NCBI RefSeq assembly: GCF_022346945.1
Contig: NZ_JAKRNI010000012.1
Span: forward strand, 1 to 64,000
Source: Microbacterium sp. ACRRU
GTDB taxonomy: Bacteria > Actinomycetota > Actinomycetes > Actinomycetales > Microbacteriaceae
Direction of reading: 5' to 3'
Length of the DNA: 64,000 nt
In this document: piece by piece, positions 38,816 to 47,479 of the stretch
Position numbering within the stretch: the stretch's first letter is position 1
Layout of the letters: the number at the start of each line of letters is the position of its first letter
Translations under genes and position numbers: made by a program
Notes under the pieces: model-generated
Seen by the model: only the letters and a program-made list of their open reading frames with translations
What the model was told of the DNA's origin: nothing
Databases searched by the model: none

Positions 38816-40050
38816 CCGGTGGCCTCCGGGGTGGGACGCAGACGATCCACGATCAGTTCGGCATCCGTGAGCGAGCGGGCCGTGATGGTGGCCTCGACGG
38901 TCTGTCGATCGAAGTCCGACAGGTCGGCGAGCACGATGTCGGTGTCCTCGTACACCGACGACAGCGTCAGCGGGCCGAGGGACTGCTGGATGCCGCGGTA
39001 GATGACGACCGAGTCGTCGTCGGCCCCGACGTAGTACCGGGTCTGCGTCCAGGTGTAGCCGGCGAACAGGCCGGCGCCGATCGCCGCGAGCACGAGGATG
39101 AGTGCGGCGAGCCAGCCCAGACGTCGACGTCGGGCGCGCCGACGGTCTTCTTCGATGAGCTCTTCCAGGAACTCCGCGGCGGGTTCGAAATGCGTCGGCT
39201 CGTTGGCCGCCTGGCGGGCGGTGTGCAGCCACGACGATCGCGTGGGGCGCGCGGCGGGGACGACGACACCGGTCGGGTTCGAGGCCGATCCGACGATCGT
39301 CGGCGTGCCGATGAACACCGGGTGCTGACCGCCCACGTCGACGATGACGACCGTGACGTTGTCGGGCGCACCCCCGTCGAGCGCTTGCTTCAGCAGCGCA
39401 TCCGCGGTGCGGGCGGGAGGCATCCCGAGCGCGAGGGCCTTGGTGGTGTGCGCGTCGTCGACGACCCCGGAGAGGCCGTCCGAGCAGAGCAGCCAGCGGT
39501 CGCCGTCCTGCGTCGGCATGATGAACGTGTCGACTTCGGGGTCGGGGTCCATGTCGCCAAGGACGCGCATGAGCACGGAGCGCCGGGGGTGGTACCGGGC
39601 TTCTTCGGGGGTGATCCGGCCCGAGTCGACCAGACGCTGCACGAAGGTGTGGTCGGTCGTGATCTGGGTCAGGGTGTCGTCGCGGTACAGGTAGACGCGC
39701 GAGTCGCCGATGTGGCCGATGACGGCATACTCGTCGACCATGATCACGGCACTGACGGTCGTGCCCATGCCGGCGAGCTCGGGGCGCTGCGCCACGGTGT
39801 CGATGAGCTCGGCCGCGGTGTCGGCGAGGGCGTCGCGCAGCGCGTGTTCGGCCGCCGAGGTGCTGGTGAAGGGCTGGTCGAGTTCGGTGAGGCGTGAGAT
39901 CGCCAGGCTCGAGGCGACGTCACCTCCGGCGTGACCGCCCATACCGTCGGCGACCACGAAGAGGTTGGACCCGGCGTAGCCGGAATCCTGGTTGTTGGAG
40001 CGCACCTTTCCCGTGTGGGAGATGGCCGCGCTCGAGCCCTGGAAGACCAT
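38812..40050 (-). CDS. pstP: PP2C-family Ser/Thr phosphatase PstP
   Basis: This 412-residue protein has metal-dependent phosphatase motifs: NQDSGYAG, VADGMGGHAGGD, GDSRVYLYR, CSDGLSGVVDD and GGAPDNVTVVIVD. A transmembrane helix near residues 312-334 and a short extracytoplasmic domain follow. It reverses phosphorylation by PknA and PknB. A 9-base gap separates it from fhaB and its stop overlaps rodA. Confidence 0.96.
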   Translation of the reverse strand: MVFQGSSAAISHTGKVRSNNQDSGYAGSNLFVVADGMGGHAGGDVASSLAISRLTELDQPFTSTSAAEHALRDALADTAAELIDTVAQRPELAGMGTTVSAVIMVDEYAVIGHIGDSRVYLYRDDTLTQITTDHTFVQRLVDSGRITPEEARYHPRRSVLMRVLGDMDPDPEVDTFIMPTQDGDRWLLCSDGLSGVVDDAHTTKALALGMPPARTADALLKQALDGGAPDNVTVVIVDVGGQHPVFIGTPTIVGSASNPTGVVVPAARPTRSSWLHTARQAANEPTHFEPAAEFLEELIEEDRRRARRRRLGWLAALILVLAAIGAGLFAGYTWTQTRYYVGADDDSVVIYRGIQQSLGPLTLSSVYEDTDIVLADLSDFDRQTVEATITARSLTDAELIVDRLRPTPEATG

Positions 40051-40059
40051 GGAGAGGGG

Positions 40060-40596
40060 TTACTTCCGCAACTCGAAGGTGGTCGCGCCCACCTTGATGG
40101 GCGCCCCGACCTTCACCTGGACCGGGGATGCCACCCGCACCCCGTCGTGCGACGTGCCGTTCGTGGAATCGAGGTCTTGCAGCATCCACTGGTCGCCCCA
40201 CAGCACGAGGCGGGCGTGGTGGCTGGAGGTGTAGTCGTCGCGGATGACCAGACCCGATTCGCTCGAGCGGCCGATCGTCAACGGCTCAGTGCCGAGGGGA
40301 AGCTCCAGGCCCGCCTTCGGTCCGCTCGTGATGACGATGCGCGACACGGACGCGGTCGTGGCCAGACCCCCCGCCGGAGACGGCGTGGGCGGGGCGGGGC
40401 GCTTGACCTGCGTCGTCACCGCGTTGGGCGACGCCGTGGGTGCCGCGGCAGCGGGAGCGGATGCCGAGGGCTCGGGGAGCTTCCGCACCTTCACGCCGAA
40501 GAGGTCGGCGCGCAGCGAATACACGACACCGAACACGAAGAACCACAGCAGCACGAGGAACCCGCCCTGCAGAAGAAGAAGAGTCAGTGGACTCAT
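40060..40596 (-). CDS. fhaB: FHA domain protein FhaB (FipA)
   Basis: This 178-residue protein has an N-terminal transmembrane helix (PLTLLLLQGGFLVLLWFFVF), a Pro/Ala linker, and a C-terminal FHA domain with IGRSSESGLVIRDDYTSSHHARL and DSTNGTSHDGVR. FHA domains bind phosphothreonine, here likely on PknB targets or on itself. The ATG overlaps the fhaA stop codon. Confidence 0.94.
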   Translation of the reverse strand: MSPLTLLLLQGGFLVLLWFFVFGVVYSLRADLFGVKVRKLPEPSASAPAAAAPTASPNAVTTQVKRPAPPTPSPAGGLATTASVSRIVITSGPKAGLELPLGTEPLTIGRSSESGLVIRDDYTSSHHARLVLWGDQWMLQDLDSTNGTSHDGVRVASPVQVKVGAPIKVGATTFELRK

Positions 40597-41330
40597 GACC
40601 GGGTCCCCCGCTTCTGAGCGTCGAAAAGCTGTGTCGCGTCGGACGGCGCGGCACGCCGCGGAGCCTGCGCCTGAGCGACGACACGGAAGACGATATCGGT
40701 GCGTCCGATGGAAATGGTCGAATCGGGCGGCAGCGCAGCCTCGGAGACCTTGCGGCCGTTGAGTGTCGTGCCGTTCGTCGAGCCGAGGTCGCGGACCATC
40801 GCGCGCTCGCCGTCCCACAGGATCTCGACGTGCTTGCGGCTGGTTCCGGCGTCGGGGATCGTGATGTCGGCGTCGCTGCCGCGACCGATCACCGTCCGCG
40901 CTTTCGTGAGGGGATGCCGTGTGCCGTTGATGTCGACGACTCCGCGCCACGACACCTGACCCTCGCTGGTCTGCGAGTCCACGCGCAGGGTGCCCGTCGA
41001 CAGGGACGCGTCGCATTCGATCGAGATCGTGACCGGTCCTGCGAAGGAGTACCCCTGCGTGCGAGCGTGCTTCTTCACGAGCGTGTCGAGCTCGGACACG
41101 AGGGTCGAACCGAGCGCGCTCATCTTCTCGTCGTCGGACGGTGACAGGCGCACCGCGAACGAGTTGGGCGCCAGGATGCGGTCGCGCGTGACCACGACGG
41201 CCTTCTTGTCGAGCTCACTCCGCAGCGCCGAGGCGATCTCCACCGGCTGGATGCCACTGCGGAAGGTCTTCGCGAACGCACCGTTGACGGCGCGTTCGAG
41301 ACCCTTCTCGAAACTGTCGAGTAGTCCCAC
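40593..41330 (-). CDS. fhaA: FHA domain protein FhaA with DUF3662 domain
   Basis: This 245-residue cytoplasmic protein has an N-terminal DUF3662 domain (MGLLDSFEKGLERAVNGAFA) and a C-terminal FHA domain (VIGRGSDADITIPDAGTSRK, DLGSTNGTTLNGRKV). In mycobacteria FhaA binds phosphorylated MviN/MurJ and controls wall synthesis. It is the first gene of the seven-gene operon; AAGGAGTCTC precedes its GTG start. Confidence 0.95.
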   Translation of the reverse strand: MGLLDSFEKGLERAVNGAFAKTFRSGIQPVEIASALRSELDKKAVVVTRDRILAPNSFAVRLSPSDDEKMSALGSTLVSELDTLVKKHARTQGYSFAGPVTISIECDASLSTGTLRVDSQTSEGQVSWRGVVDINGTRHPLTKARTVIGRGSDADITIPDAGTSRKHVEILWDGERAMVRDLGSTNGTTLNGRKVSEAALPPDSTISIGRTDIVFRVVAQAQAPRRAAPSDATQLFDAQKRGTRS

Positions 41331-41483
41331 GAGACTCCTTCAGGCAGGCAGACCAGTAGCCACATCGTAGTCAGCACGCCTGGACAGGTCATGGAAGCGC
41401 GGCCCGAACACGGTTCGTGGGGCAACCGCGGGCGTGATATTCTCGGGAAGTTGAGTGCGCGGCATCCTTGGATGCCATGACTC

Positions 41484-41567
41484 GCGCGAGTGGCGGAATA
41501 GGTAGACGCGCTGGCTTCAGGTGCCAGTGCCCGCAAGGGCGTGGGGGTTCAAGTCCCCCCTCGCGCA
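41484..41567 (+). tRNA. tRNA-Leu (CAG anticodon)
   Basis: This 84-base class II tRNA has acceptor arms GCGCGAG / CTCGCGC, a long variable arm (TGCCCGCAAGGGCGT), T-arm GGGGGTTCAAGTCCCCC, and anticodon CAG at 41518-41520. A palindrome GGCATCCTTGGATGCC (41461-41476) lies just upstream. It separates the conserved kinase/FHA operon from the accessory genes to the right. Confidence 0.96.
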
Positions 41568-41618
41568 CAGATGGCGGTCTTGATCTTTTCTCAGGCCCGT
41601 TCTTCAAGAGACAACACA

Positions 41619-41655
41619 CGAAGCCGGTCAGGACCGAAAATCCTGACCGGCTTCG
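41619..41655 (+). terminator. terminator downstream of tRNA-Leu
   Basis: A perfect 15-bp stem (CGAAGCCGGTCAGGA / TCCTGACCGGCTTCG) with a 7-base loop is followed by TCGTTTCTG. It lies 52 bases after the tRNA and also faces the 3' end of the kinase-like gene. Confidence 0.85.
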
Positions 41656-41731
41656 TCGTTTCTGTCCTCGCCGTGCGCGCAACTGCCATTTGGGGTGAAC
41701 GCGTTGACGCCGACCGTGACGGCGGCCGCGG

Positions 41732-42562
41732 TCATTCCAGGAACCAACTACGCCGCTTGCTCGCTTCACCTTCCAAGGCAGCGCCGAGCTCGAGAGCAAG
41801 TGTGTCCTGCGACCCACTGAAGTCGAACTTGCGCTCAGCGATCGCCGCGAGGCGGACGTCCCGATCAGCTTCGTCGGGGTACACCACTGGTGCGGTACCC
41901 GTTATCGCCGCATAGGCGCTGGCGAGAAGTGCGTACCAGTCGCCTTCGAAGGTTCGCTCGGGCGTACGCCCGTGCACGATATCGGTCGCGTACTCGGGGG
42001 CGATGTAATGCACGAGCCCGCCACCGAAGGGGGTGGCGGGGGCGCCGGAGACGCCAAAGTCGATGAGAGTCGGCCCCTCTTCCGCGAAGCGAATGTGGGT
42101 CGGCTGCAGGTCCCCGTGCACGAGGCCGCGTGCGTGCAGCCTGTCGAGCTCGAGCGCAATGAGCCTCAGATCGTCTCGGCGGCCAACGTCTGTGGCGTCG
42201 GCGTCGGCCCATCGGCTATTGAGGCTGGGTCCGTTCTGCCACTCCAGCGCGAGCACGGCGTTCAGATCGGTGTAGACGAATGCCTTCACACGCTGCGTGT
42301 ACCGACGGCCGAGCCTGTTGAGCGAGGCGAACTCGGTCGCCACCTCCCGAGTTTCACCAGTGGGGGAGACCTTGATGAGCGTATGCATGCCGTCGACGCA
42401 TGTCAGGCGGATGACGAAGCCGGACCGAGACGACAGCACACGCGCTGAAGCCCCGACGAAGTCTTTGTCGCGAGATAGCACGACCATTGCCGCTTCAACG
42501 GACGCTGCCTGCTCGGCGGACAGATCAGGCCAGTTGATGGAAGTGAGGAGGGGGGTGTTCAT
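41732..42562 (-). CDS. stand-alone protein-kinase-like protein
   Basis: This 276-residue protein keeps the catalytic half of a kinase fold: GLVHGDLQPTHIRF with the catalytic Asp and TLIDFGVSG with the metal-binding Asp. It resembles aminoglycoside-phosphotransferase, lipopolysaccharide-kinase and LanK-type kinases more than Hanks kinases. A possible ATP-binding Lys is in HTLIKVSPTGET. It has no transmembrane or sensor domain. Its base composition looks slightly lower in GC than its neighbours. It faces the tRNA-Leu terminator and is divergent from the histidine kinase. The substrate is unknown. Confidence 0.65.
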   Translation of the reverse strand: MNTPLLTSINWPDLSAEQAASVEAAMVVLSRDKDFVGASARVLSSRSGFVIRLTCVDGMHTLIKVSPTGETREVATEFASLNRLGRRYTQRVKAFVYTDLNAVLALEWQNGPSLNSRWADADATDVGRRDDLRLIALELDRLHARGLVHGDLQPTHIRFAEEGPTLIDFGVSGAPATPFGGGLVHYIAPEYATDIVHGRTPERTFEGDWYALLASAYAAITGTAPVVYPDEADRDVRLAAIAERKFDFSGSQDTLALELGAALEGEASKRRSWFLE

Positions 42563-42667
42563 AGAACGCCTTGCCTTCTATTCGTCGGGTGGTTTCGCGC
42601 AGAGCCTGCCGCCAACCATCTTGATCGGGATACGCGCGGTTCCGGCCTTCCACGGTAGGAAGGTCAG

Positions 42668-43924
42668 ATGGACAAGGTCGCCCGCCCGAGCGTCGTCACG
42701 ATCATGCGCTCGCCGCTGTTCGCCGTGGTCGTCTTCTTCGCCACCGTGGTGCAGGTGTGCAGCGATCCCGTGCTGGCCGTCACGAGCGGCACGGGGGAGT
42801 GGGCGCACAGCCTGTCACCCCAGGTGGTCATCGCGCTCGTGGCGCTGATCTGTCTCGCGCAGGCGGTCTGCGTCTCCGCCCTGGCACCACGGCCGGTGTT
42901 CGCGATGCTCGGTGCGCTCGGCTGCTACCTCGCGGTCGCCGTCGTCCTGGGCGTGCCGACGTGGGCGACGCCCATGCAGCTCGTCGTCGCGATCGCGATG
43001 TTCGCCGTGGGGAGCGCGCACACGATTCCGGTCGCCGCGACATGGGCGGCCGTCGGGGTCGGCGCCGGGTGGGCGTCCCTGGGGGCGTGGGCGGCCGGTC
43101 TCGGCGTCCCGCCCGGAGCGATCATCGGCTTCCTCCTGACCGAGGGCGTGTCGCTGGCATCCCTGTCCTTCGCCGGTGTCGCGCTCGGTCTGCTGTGGGC
43201 GGCGCTCGAACGACGCACGGAGCGGGCGCGGCAGCACGCGCTGGACCTGCAGGCGCAACAGGCGGAAGCGATCGAGGCGTCGCGCACGGCCGAACGCGGC
43301 CGGATCGCGCAGGAGCTGCACGACGTCGCCGGTCAGCATCTGGCCGGACTGGTCTCGCTGTGCGACGCGTCCACCGATCTCGCGCCCGCGCACCCTCAGC
43401 AGGCGCTCCAGCTCATCGACGAGGTCCGCGCCGAGGGGCGGTATGCCGCGGCCAGCCTCTACGGCGCCCTCGGTGACCTCCGCGCGGTCGAAGCCACGGC
43501 GCACGCGCCGACGCCCGACCTGCGCAACCTCGACGAACTCCTCTCCTTCTGGCGGGAGCGCGGCATGGATGTCGTCGCGACGACCGAAGGGGATGCCGAG
43601 CTCCCGCCGGCCGTGGTCTCGACGACCGCGTACCGCGCGATCCAGGAGGCGCTCTCGAACGCCGCCAAGCATGCCCCGGGCGCTCCCGTCCGCGTGCACC
43701 TCGCGATCGATCCGGGACGCGTGCATGCGACCGTCGAGAACGGTGCTTCGCGCCGTGCGCGTGACTCCGAGAGTGGTCTCGGACTGGGCTGGGGGTTGGA
43801 TAACCTGCGCCAGAGGCTCGCCCTCGTCGACGGAGCGCTCCACGCCGCCTCCGACGACGCAGACGGATGGCGAGTGGGGGTGGACATCCCGCTCCCGAGG
43901 ACGACGGAGGCCGTACGTGACTGA
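42668..43924 (+). CDS. NarL-type sensor histidine kinase
   Basis: This 418-residue kinase has an N-terminal region of about five transmembrane helices (residues 14-180). A coiled linker leads to a HisKA_3 dimerisation domain with phospho-acceptor H218 (GRIAQELHDVAGQHL), and an HATPase_c domain follows (YRAIQEALSNAAKHA, GLGWGLDNLRQRL). No extracellular sensor domain is obvious. It overlaps the response regulator by 8 bases, so the pair is coupled. Confidence 0.93.
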   Translation: MDKVARPSVVTIMRSPLFAVVVFFATVVQVCSDPVLAVTSGTGEWAHSLSPQVVIALVALICLAQAVCVSALAPRPVFAMLGALGCYLAVAVVLGVPTWATPMQLVVAIAMFAVGSAHTIPVAATWAAVGVGAGWASLGAWAAGLGVPPGAIIGFLLTEGVSLASLSFAGVALGLLWAALERRTERARQHALDLQAQQAEAIEASRTAERGRIAQELHDVAGQHLAGLVSLCDASTDLAPAHPQQALQLIDEVRAEGRYAAASLYGALGDLRAVEATAHAPTPDLRNLDELLSFWRERGMDVVATTEGDAELPPAVVSTTAYRAIQEALSNAAKHAPGAPVRVHLAIDPGRVHATVENGASRRARDSESGLGLGWGLDNLRQRLALVDGALHAASDDADGWRVGVDIPLPRTTEAVRD

Positions 43925-44606
43925 CAGTGATCCCATCCGGGTGCTCATCGCCGACGACAACCGTCCGTTCCGACGCGGCGTCCGACTGCGGTTGGAGCAC
44001 GCGGACGGCATCACCGTCGTCGGCGAGGCCGCGACCGGGAGGGACGCCGTCCGAGGCGCGCTCGCGGAGCACGCCGACGTCGTGTTGATGGATCTCGAGA
44101 TGCCGGAGATGAACGGCATCGACGCCACGCGCGCCGTCGTCGGGGAGTCTGGCGGAGCGACGCGCGTCATCGCCCTCACCAGTCATGGTGAGGATCAGCT
44201 GGTCATGAGCGCCCTGGGGAACGGAGCGTCCGGATACCTTCTGAAGACCCACGACAGCTCCCAGCTCGTCGAGGCGATCCGCGCCGCGCACCGCGGCGAC
44301 GCGCTCATGTCCTCCCGCGTGACGCGGTCGGTGCTCACCGATATCGCGCAACGTCGCCTGTCCGACGACGACCGCGCGAAGGTGGCATCCCTCAGTCCCG
44401 CCGAGGCCCGCGTCGTGCATTTCCTCAGCGACGGCATCACCTCGAACGAGCAGCTCGCGGACGCGCTCGTTGTGTCCGTGAACACGGTTCGCAGCCACAT
44501 CCAGTCGTCCATGCGCAAGGTGGGTGCTGCCGACCGGACGCAGCTCGCGCTGTGGGGCGTGCGCGTGCGCGCCGAGCTCGCGTCTCATCCGAATGGACGA
44601 ATCTGA
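43917..44606 (+). CDS. NarL/LuxR-family response regulator
   Basis: This 229-residue regulator has a receiver domain with acidic pair D13-D14, phospho-acceptor D59 (VVLMDLEMPEMNG) and Lys in GYLLKTHD. A C-terminal LuxR-type helix-turn-helix follows (LSPAEARVVHFLSDGITSNE, VSVNTVRSHIQSSM). The GTG start lies inside the kinase 3' end. The lanthipeptide synthetase starts about 180 bases downstream on the same strand, so it is a plausible target, as RamR is for ramCSAB in Streptomyces. Confidence 0.93.
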   Translation: MTDSDPIRVLIADDNRPFRRGVRLRLEHADGITVVGEAATGRDAVRGALAEHADVVLMDLEMPEMNGIDATRAVVGESGGATRVIALTSHGEDQLVMSALGNGASGYLLKTHDSSQLVEAIRAAHRGDALMSSRVTRSVLTDIAQRRLSDDDRAKVASLSPAEARVVHFLSDGITSNEQLADALVVSVNTVRSHIQSSMRKVGAADRTQLALWGVRVRAELASHPNGRI

Positions 44607-44788
44607 GCCTGATCCTTTCCCTCGTCGCATGGATCGGCCGCGAGCAAAGAACGGCCGGTTGATCGGCTGAATCGCGGCGTTTCGTCGTTCGTGAGCGTGC
44701 GCGTCCTCCGTCCGGCCGAGCCGCGCCTCCCGCACACCATGGCCTCGCGCCGCGACCCGACGGCGCGACGACGGCGGTGGGCGGGGGC

Positions 44789-47479
44789 ATGGACGCGATC
44801 TACCCGGTGTTCGCACGCGCGGACCGGCACTTCTACGAGCACCCCGGCCGTGGTCCCGCGCCCGTAGGCGACGTGTCCTTCTCCGTGGACGTCCCGGCAT
44901 CCTGGCGTCGCGCCGATGACGGCATCTGGACCTACTACGAGTCCGAGGGCGCATCGCTCCCCGAGCAGGGCTGGAAGGTCCATCTCAGCGTCACCCACGA
45001 CGACGCTGAACCCCTGCTGCGGGTCGTGTCCCGTTACTGCGTCCGAGAGGGACTCCCGTTCAAGCACCTCTCTCGCGCGAGCGTTCTCGCCGCCTCCAAC
45101 GGGAAGGATGCCAGCCGGGAGGGGTCCGGGAAGTTCGTCACGATCTACCCGCCGACGAGCGCGCTGCACCGCACGCTGACGGAGCTGGGCCGGGTGACCG
45201 CCGACTACCGCGGTCCGCACATCCTGTCCGATCTGCGGTGGAGCGAGGGGCCGGTCTTCGTCCGGTTCGGCGGCTTCCACCGCATGTTCGTCGAGATCGA
45301 CGGCATCCCGACGCCGGCGATCCGTCACCCCGAGGGTCATCTCGTCGCCGATGTGCGCCGGCCCGGATTCGCACCGCCGGAGTGGGTCGACATCCCCCCG
45401 TTCCTCCTTCCGCTGGTGGAGCAGCTCGGCGAGGTGCGCCCTCCCGAGGGCTTCCCGCGCGTCACGGGGGTGCTGCACCACTCCAACGCCGGTGGTGTCT
45501 ACATCGCCGAAGACGACGGTCGTGAGGTCGTGCTGAAGGAGGCACGGCCGCACGCGGGAGTGACCGCCGACGGACTCGACGCGGTGGCGCGCGCGGAGCG
45601 CGAGGCCGCCACCCTCCGGCGTCTCAGGGACCCGGGCATCGTCGCGCTGCTTCGGGACTTTTCGGCGCTGGGTCACCGCTACCTCGTGCTCGAACGCGCG
45701 CGGGGCGTTCCGCTGCACCAGGCGGTGGTCGCGCGGCATCCCCTCGTCTCGGCCGGTGCGGATGCGGCGGCGGTCGCCGACTATCGGGAATGGGCGCTGG
45801 GTCTCGCACAACGGCTCGTACGCATCGTCGAGCAGGTGCACGCCGGTGGATTCGCCCACGGCGACGTTCATCCGGGGAACTTCCTGGTCGACGACACCGG
45901 CGCGGTCACCCTCATCGACTTCGAGATGGCACGACCCGCACCCGAGAACGCCCCCGTCGCCATCGGCGCGCCGGGATTCGTCGCGCCCGACTTCGCCGAC
46001 CCCGCCGCGCGCGCGGGCACGGCGGCCGATCTGTTCGCGCTGCGACGCCTCCTGATGTTCCTCTTCGCGCCCCTCGCTCCGCTGCTCGACCTGCATCCGG
46101 ACGTGGAGTCACGACTGCAGCAGTGGGTGACCGAACGATTCGTCCTCTCGGACCTCGATCGCCGAAACCTGCGCTTCGCCGAAACCGCCCGTCCGGCGCG
46201 ACCGGCGGACGACGAGCCGCGTGAGCAGAGAATCGACGCGCTCGTCCGGCATCTCCTCGCCGACGCCACTCCGGAGCGCACCGACCGACTGTGGCCCGGC
46301 GACCCCGCGCAATTCGACGAGCCCGCCTACGCGGTCGCGCACGGCGCGCTCGGAACGCTTCTCGCTCTCCACGCGGCGACCGGGGGCGTGCCGGAGGAAC
46401 TCGAACGGTGGTGCGCCGACGCCGTGCACGCGGCTGCGCCGCGCTCGGGGCTCTTCGACGGGCTCGCCGGCGCTGCGGCAGCCTGGGAGACGCTCGGCCG
46501 ACCCGAACTCGCCGACGAGGCGCTCGCACGATGCCTGGACGCCCCGGCGCGGGCCGACGCCGCCGGGGTGTACGGCGGTCCCGCGGGCACCGCCCTGGGG
46601 GCGCTTCGCCTGGCGGGTCGGCATCCGGAGCTCGTCGGTGAGGCGCGCCGGATCTTCGACGATCTCGCCGATCGTGCGCGGGGGTGGACGGTCACCGCCT
46701 CGGGGCCCGTGGCCACAGGCGCGGGAGGACTGCTGCGCGGCCCGAGCGGGGCCGCCCTCCTGGCCCTCACTCTCTTCGACCTCCAGGGCGACCGAGCGCT
46801 TCTCGATCTCGCCGAGGCGTCGATCGCCGCCGATCTGGCGCGCTGCGTGCCGACGCCGGACGGTTCGCTGCAGATGAACGAGGGGTGGCGGCTCCTGCCC
46901 TACCTCGGCTCGGGCTCGGCCGGGGTGGCCTCCGCGCTCGCGGCGTTGGTCGCCCGGCATCCTTCGTCCGCGTTGGCTTCGCACCTCGAGGCCCTCACCC
47001 TGGCCGCGCAGCCCGAGTTCGTTCTGGAATCAGGACTGTTTCAGGGCCGGGCCGGACTGATCCTGGCCCTCGCTGCCCTGAAGGTGAACCCGCGTGGCGC
47101 GGCGCCGCCCTCCGCGGGCGACGTGCTCGGCCGTCACGAGCGTCTCCTCGGGCTGCACTCCATCCCCCGGCCCGTCGGTGTCGGGTATCCGGGTCGCGCG
47201 CTGCTGCGTCTGTCGTGCGACCTGGCCACCGGATCCGCGGGCGTCCTGTGGACTCTCGCGAGCCTGCGTGACGGTCGACGCCTGTCGTTGCCGTTCCTCG
47301 ACCTCCCCCCGGTCGCCGCTGCCCCCTCGGGGGCACGAGGTCCGGGGGGAGGTGACACGGATGGATACCTGCTCTCCTTGCAGACGCTCGAGCGCGGTGA
47401 GACCGAGCGCAGCGAGGTCTTCGCCAGCTCCTGGAGCACGTCGATCTGCTACAGCAGCACGTCGACCGGCCTCTGCTGA
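44789..47479 (+). CDS. class III lanthipeptide synthetase (LanKC) fused in frame to a precursor-like peptide
   Basis: This 896-residue enzyme has three parts. An N-terminal lyase-like domain covers about residues 1-215. A kinase domain (about 225-480) has K250 in VVLKEARPHAG, H357-G-D359 (HGDVHPGNFLV) and D377 (LIDFEMA). A LanC-like cyclase domain (about 500-845) lacks the zinc-ligand Cys and Cys-His-Gly motifs, which marks class III rather than class IV. Such enzymes phosphorylate, eliminate and cyclise Ser, Thr and Cys in a precursor peptide. From about residue 855 the frame continues without a stop into LLSLQTLE (861-868), a class III leader-type motif. Two labionin motifs follow, S880-x-x-S883-x3-C887 and S889-x-x-S892-x3-C896, ending the protein. 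The ATG at 44789 is preferred to an in-frame GTG at 44777. A NarL two-component pair lies upstream; no dedicated transporter or protease gene is near. Confidence 0.9.
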   Translation: MDAIYPVFARADRHFYEHPGRGPAPVGDVSFSVDVPASWRRADDGIWTYYESEGASLPEQGWKVHLSVTHDDAEPLLRVVSRYCVREGLPFKHLSRASVLAASNGKDASREGSGKFVTIYPPTSALHRTLTELGRVTADYRGPHILSDLRWSEGPVFVRFGGFHRMFVEIDGIPTPAIRHPEGHLVADVRRPGFAPPEWVDIPPFLLPLVEQLGEVRPPEGFPRVTGVLHHSNAGGVYIAEDDGREVVLKEARPHAGVTADGLDAVARAEREAATLRRLRDPGIVALLRDFSALGHRYLVLERARGVPLHQAVVARHPLVSAGADAAAVADYREWALGLAQRLVRIVEQVHAGGFAHGDVHPGNFLVDDTGAVTLIDFEMARPAPENAPVAIGAPGFVAPDFADPAARAGTAADLFALRRLLMFLFAPLAPLLDLHPDVESRLQQWVTERFVLSDLDRRNLRFAETARPARPADDEPREQRIDALVRHLLADATPERTDRLWPGDPAQFDEPAYAVAHGALGTLLALHAATGGVPEELERWCADAVHAAAPRSGLFDGLAGAAAAWETLGRPELADEALARCLDAPARADAAGVYGGPAGTALGALRLAGRHPELVGEARRIFDDLADRARGWTVTASGPVATGAGGLLRGPSGAALLALTLFDLQGDRALLDLAEASIAADLARCVPTPDGSLQMNEGWRLLPYLGSGSAGVASALAALVARHPSSALASHLEALTLAAQPEFVLESGLFQGRAGLILALAALKVNPRGAAPPSAGDVLGRHERLLGLHSIPRPVGVGYPGRALLRLSCDLATGSAGVLWTLASLRDGRRLSLPFLDLPPVAAAPSGARGPGGGDTDGYLLSLQTLERGETERSEVFASSWSTSICYSSTSTGLC
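47366..47479 (+). other. lanthipeptide precursor-like segment at the LanKC C-terminus
   Basis: The last 38 codons encode YLLSLQTLE, an acidic spacer (RGETERSE) and then the core-like FASSWSTSICYSSTSTGLC. The core pattern S-x-W-S-x3-C, x, S-x-x-S-x3-C matches the labyrinthopeptin A2 core spacing (SDWSLWEC, CSTGSLFAC). No in-frame ATG or GTG starts this segment separately. A Shine-Dalgarno-like GGGGGAGG (47344-47351) and ATG (47361) precede it, but that ATG is in a different frame. So it is either a true fusion or a frameshifted stand-alone lanA gene. Confidence 0.8.

Noticed and set aside
47352..47420. Separate peptide MDTCSPCRRSS starting at the ATG at 47361.
   Set aside because: It is Arg/Ser/Ala-rich with no leader or core features; the overlapping frame has all lanthipeptide features.
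44789..47479. Annotation as a plain Ser/Thr protein kinase.
   Set aside because: The kinase part is flanked by lyase-like and LanC-like domains, and VVLKEARP is typical of class III lanthipeptide synthetases.
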